From JASLCR01 sp036405235 (GTDB lineage Bacteria; Patescibacteriota; Saccharimonadia; Saccharimonadales; Saccharimonadaceae), in contig DASWYA010000001.1 in the NCBI GenBank assembly GCA_036405235.1, positions 834,249 through 898,248 on the forward strand: a stretch of 64,000 bases of DNA. Reading direction: 5' to 3'. Positions 63,285 through 64,000 of this stretch are shown piece after piece. The position numbers and the translations under genes are program-made. A model generated the notes under the pieces. The model ran no database searches and was not told the DNA's origin. It saw only the letters and a program-made list of their open reading frames with translations. Numbering within the stretch: the first letter of the stretch is position 1; each line of letters opens with the position of its first letter.

Positions 63285-63527
63285 TTGACTTTAACCCAAG
63301 ATCTACGATATGATGGACAACAGTCTGACTGCGAGCTAAATGTGTTTTCACTCTAGTGGAGTAGTTAGAAAGATGTATTTTAACAATTTGGTTGTGCAAT
63401 TTCGAAAATAATTTATTATTTTCAAACATCGTCAGTCTATTTTGAGTAGACAGTTCTGATTTATCAGAACGATAAACTTTATGGAAAAAGTACTATCACC
63501 ACTTTTGTGATGTAGTTAAATAACCAT
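63285..63527 (+). promoter_or_regulatory. rRNA operon promoter and leader
   Basis: TTGACT (63285-63290), 18 nt and TATGAT (63309-63314) start a leader of about 210 nt. It is AT-rich and holds short hairpins: GTCTA/TAGAC near 63434, GTTCTGA-TTTA-TCAGAAC (about 63449-63466) and ACTATCAC/GTGATGTAGT near 63490-63517, of the kind bound by antitermination or RNase III factors. Confidence 0.65.

Positions 63528-64000
<473 letters not shown>

Overview
The window looks like a chromosome segment of a Candidatus Saccharibacteria (TM7, Patescibacteria/CPR) genome. The evidence is the 16S rRNA 5' end at the right edge, the compact gene layout, small versions of universal genes, a full type IV pilus locus, and many lineage-type hypothetical membrane proteins. 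Genes end with TGA as well as TAA and TAG, so the code is the standard one, unlike the UGA=Gly code of Gracilibacteria and SR1. Most of the window is of moderate GC. Two modules, about 12.6-15.3 kb and 18.0-19.4 kb, are clearly GC-richer by eye and resemble actinobacterial DNA. Saccharibacteria live on actinobacterial hosts, which makes this notable.

Layout. 1-5.0 kb: 3' part of PNPase, a membrane-anchored unknown, a family-4 type uracil-DNA glycosylase and RNase J. 5.0-7.7 kb: a repeat-rich surface protein with an APDTG sorting-like tail. 7.8-12.6 kb: FtsK, the rpsF-ssb-rpsR cluster, EF-P and TlyA. 12.6-15.3 kb: GC-rich cassette of a secreted protein and a sortase, closed by a strong terminator. 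15.3-17.6 kb: YchF and two unknown proteins. 18.0-19.4 kb: second GC-rich module. 19.4-33.8 kb: a large secreted protein, then pilM-N-O, pilB, pilT, pilC, major pilin, prepilin peptidase, three pseudopilins and a PilX-like protein. 33.8-41 kb: Xer recombinase, UppP, Ndk, a PH-domain protein, a parvulin-like foldase, superoxide dismutase, tRNAs and a GT2 glycosyltransferase. 41-46.8 kb: T-box-controlled thrS, an alkyltransferase-like protein, miaA, a winged-helix regulator, an MBL-fold protein, rpmB and a site-2 protease. 46.8-50.6 kb is RNA-rich: a 6S-like RNA, RNase P RNA, infC-rpmI-rplT, comM and tmRNA. 50.6-52.0 kb has no sizeable gene but holds structured RNA and small ORFs. 52-58.2 kb: membrane proteins, a large VirD4/TraD-like ATPase and an LPKTG surface protein. 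58.3-64 kb: gyrB, gyrA, a divergent PAP2 protein and the start of the 16S gene.

How it fits together. Nucleic-acid upkeep and translation (PNPase, RNase J, gyrase, ribosomal proteins, EF-P, IF-3, tmRNA, RNase P) sits beside an outward-facing set: pili, sortase with candidate substrates, repeat adhesins and a conjugation-type ATPase. That set suits a cell that must attach to a host and take up material.

Two genome-wide rules show in the sequence. Many first genes have a -10 box only 6-10 nt before the start codon, so their mRNAs are probably leaderless, whereas operon-internal genes carry Shine-Dalgarno sites. Promoters often use an extended -10 of the form TGCTAnAAT. The most unusual stretches are the GC-rich sortase cassette, the transcribed 0.5 kb RNA module with a 23-residue ORF at 51.5-52.0 kb, the tmRNA with a 29-residue tag, and the T-box before thrS.
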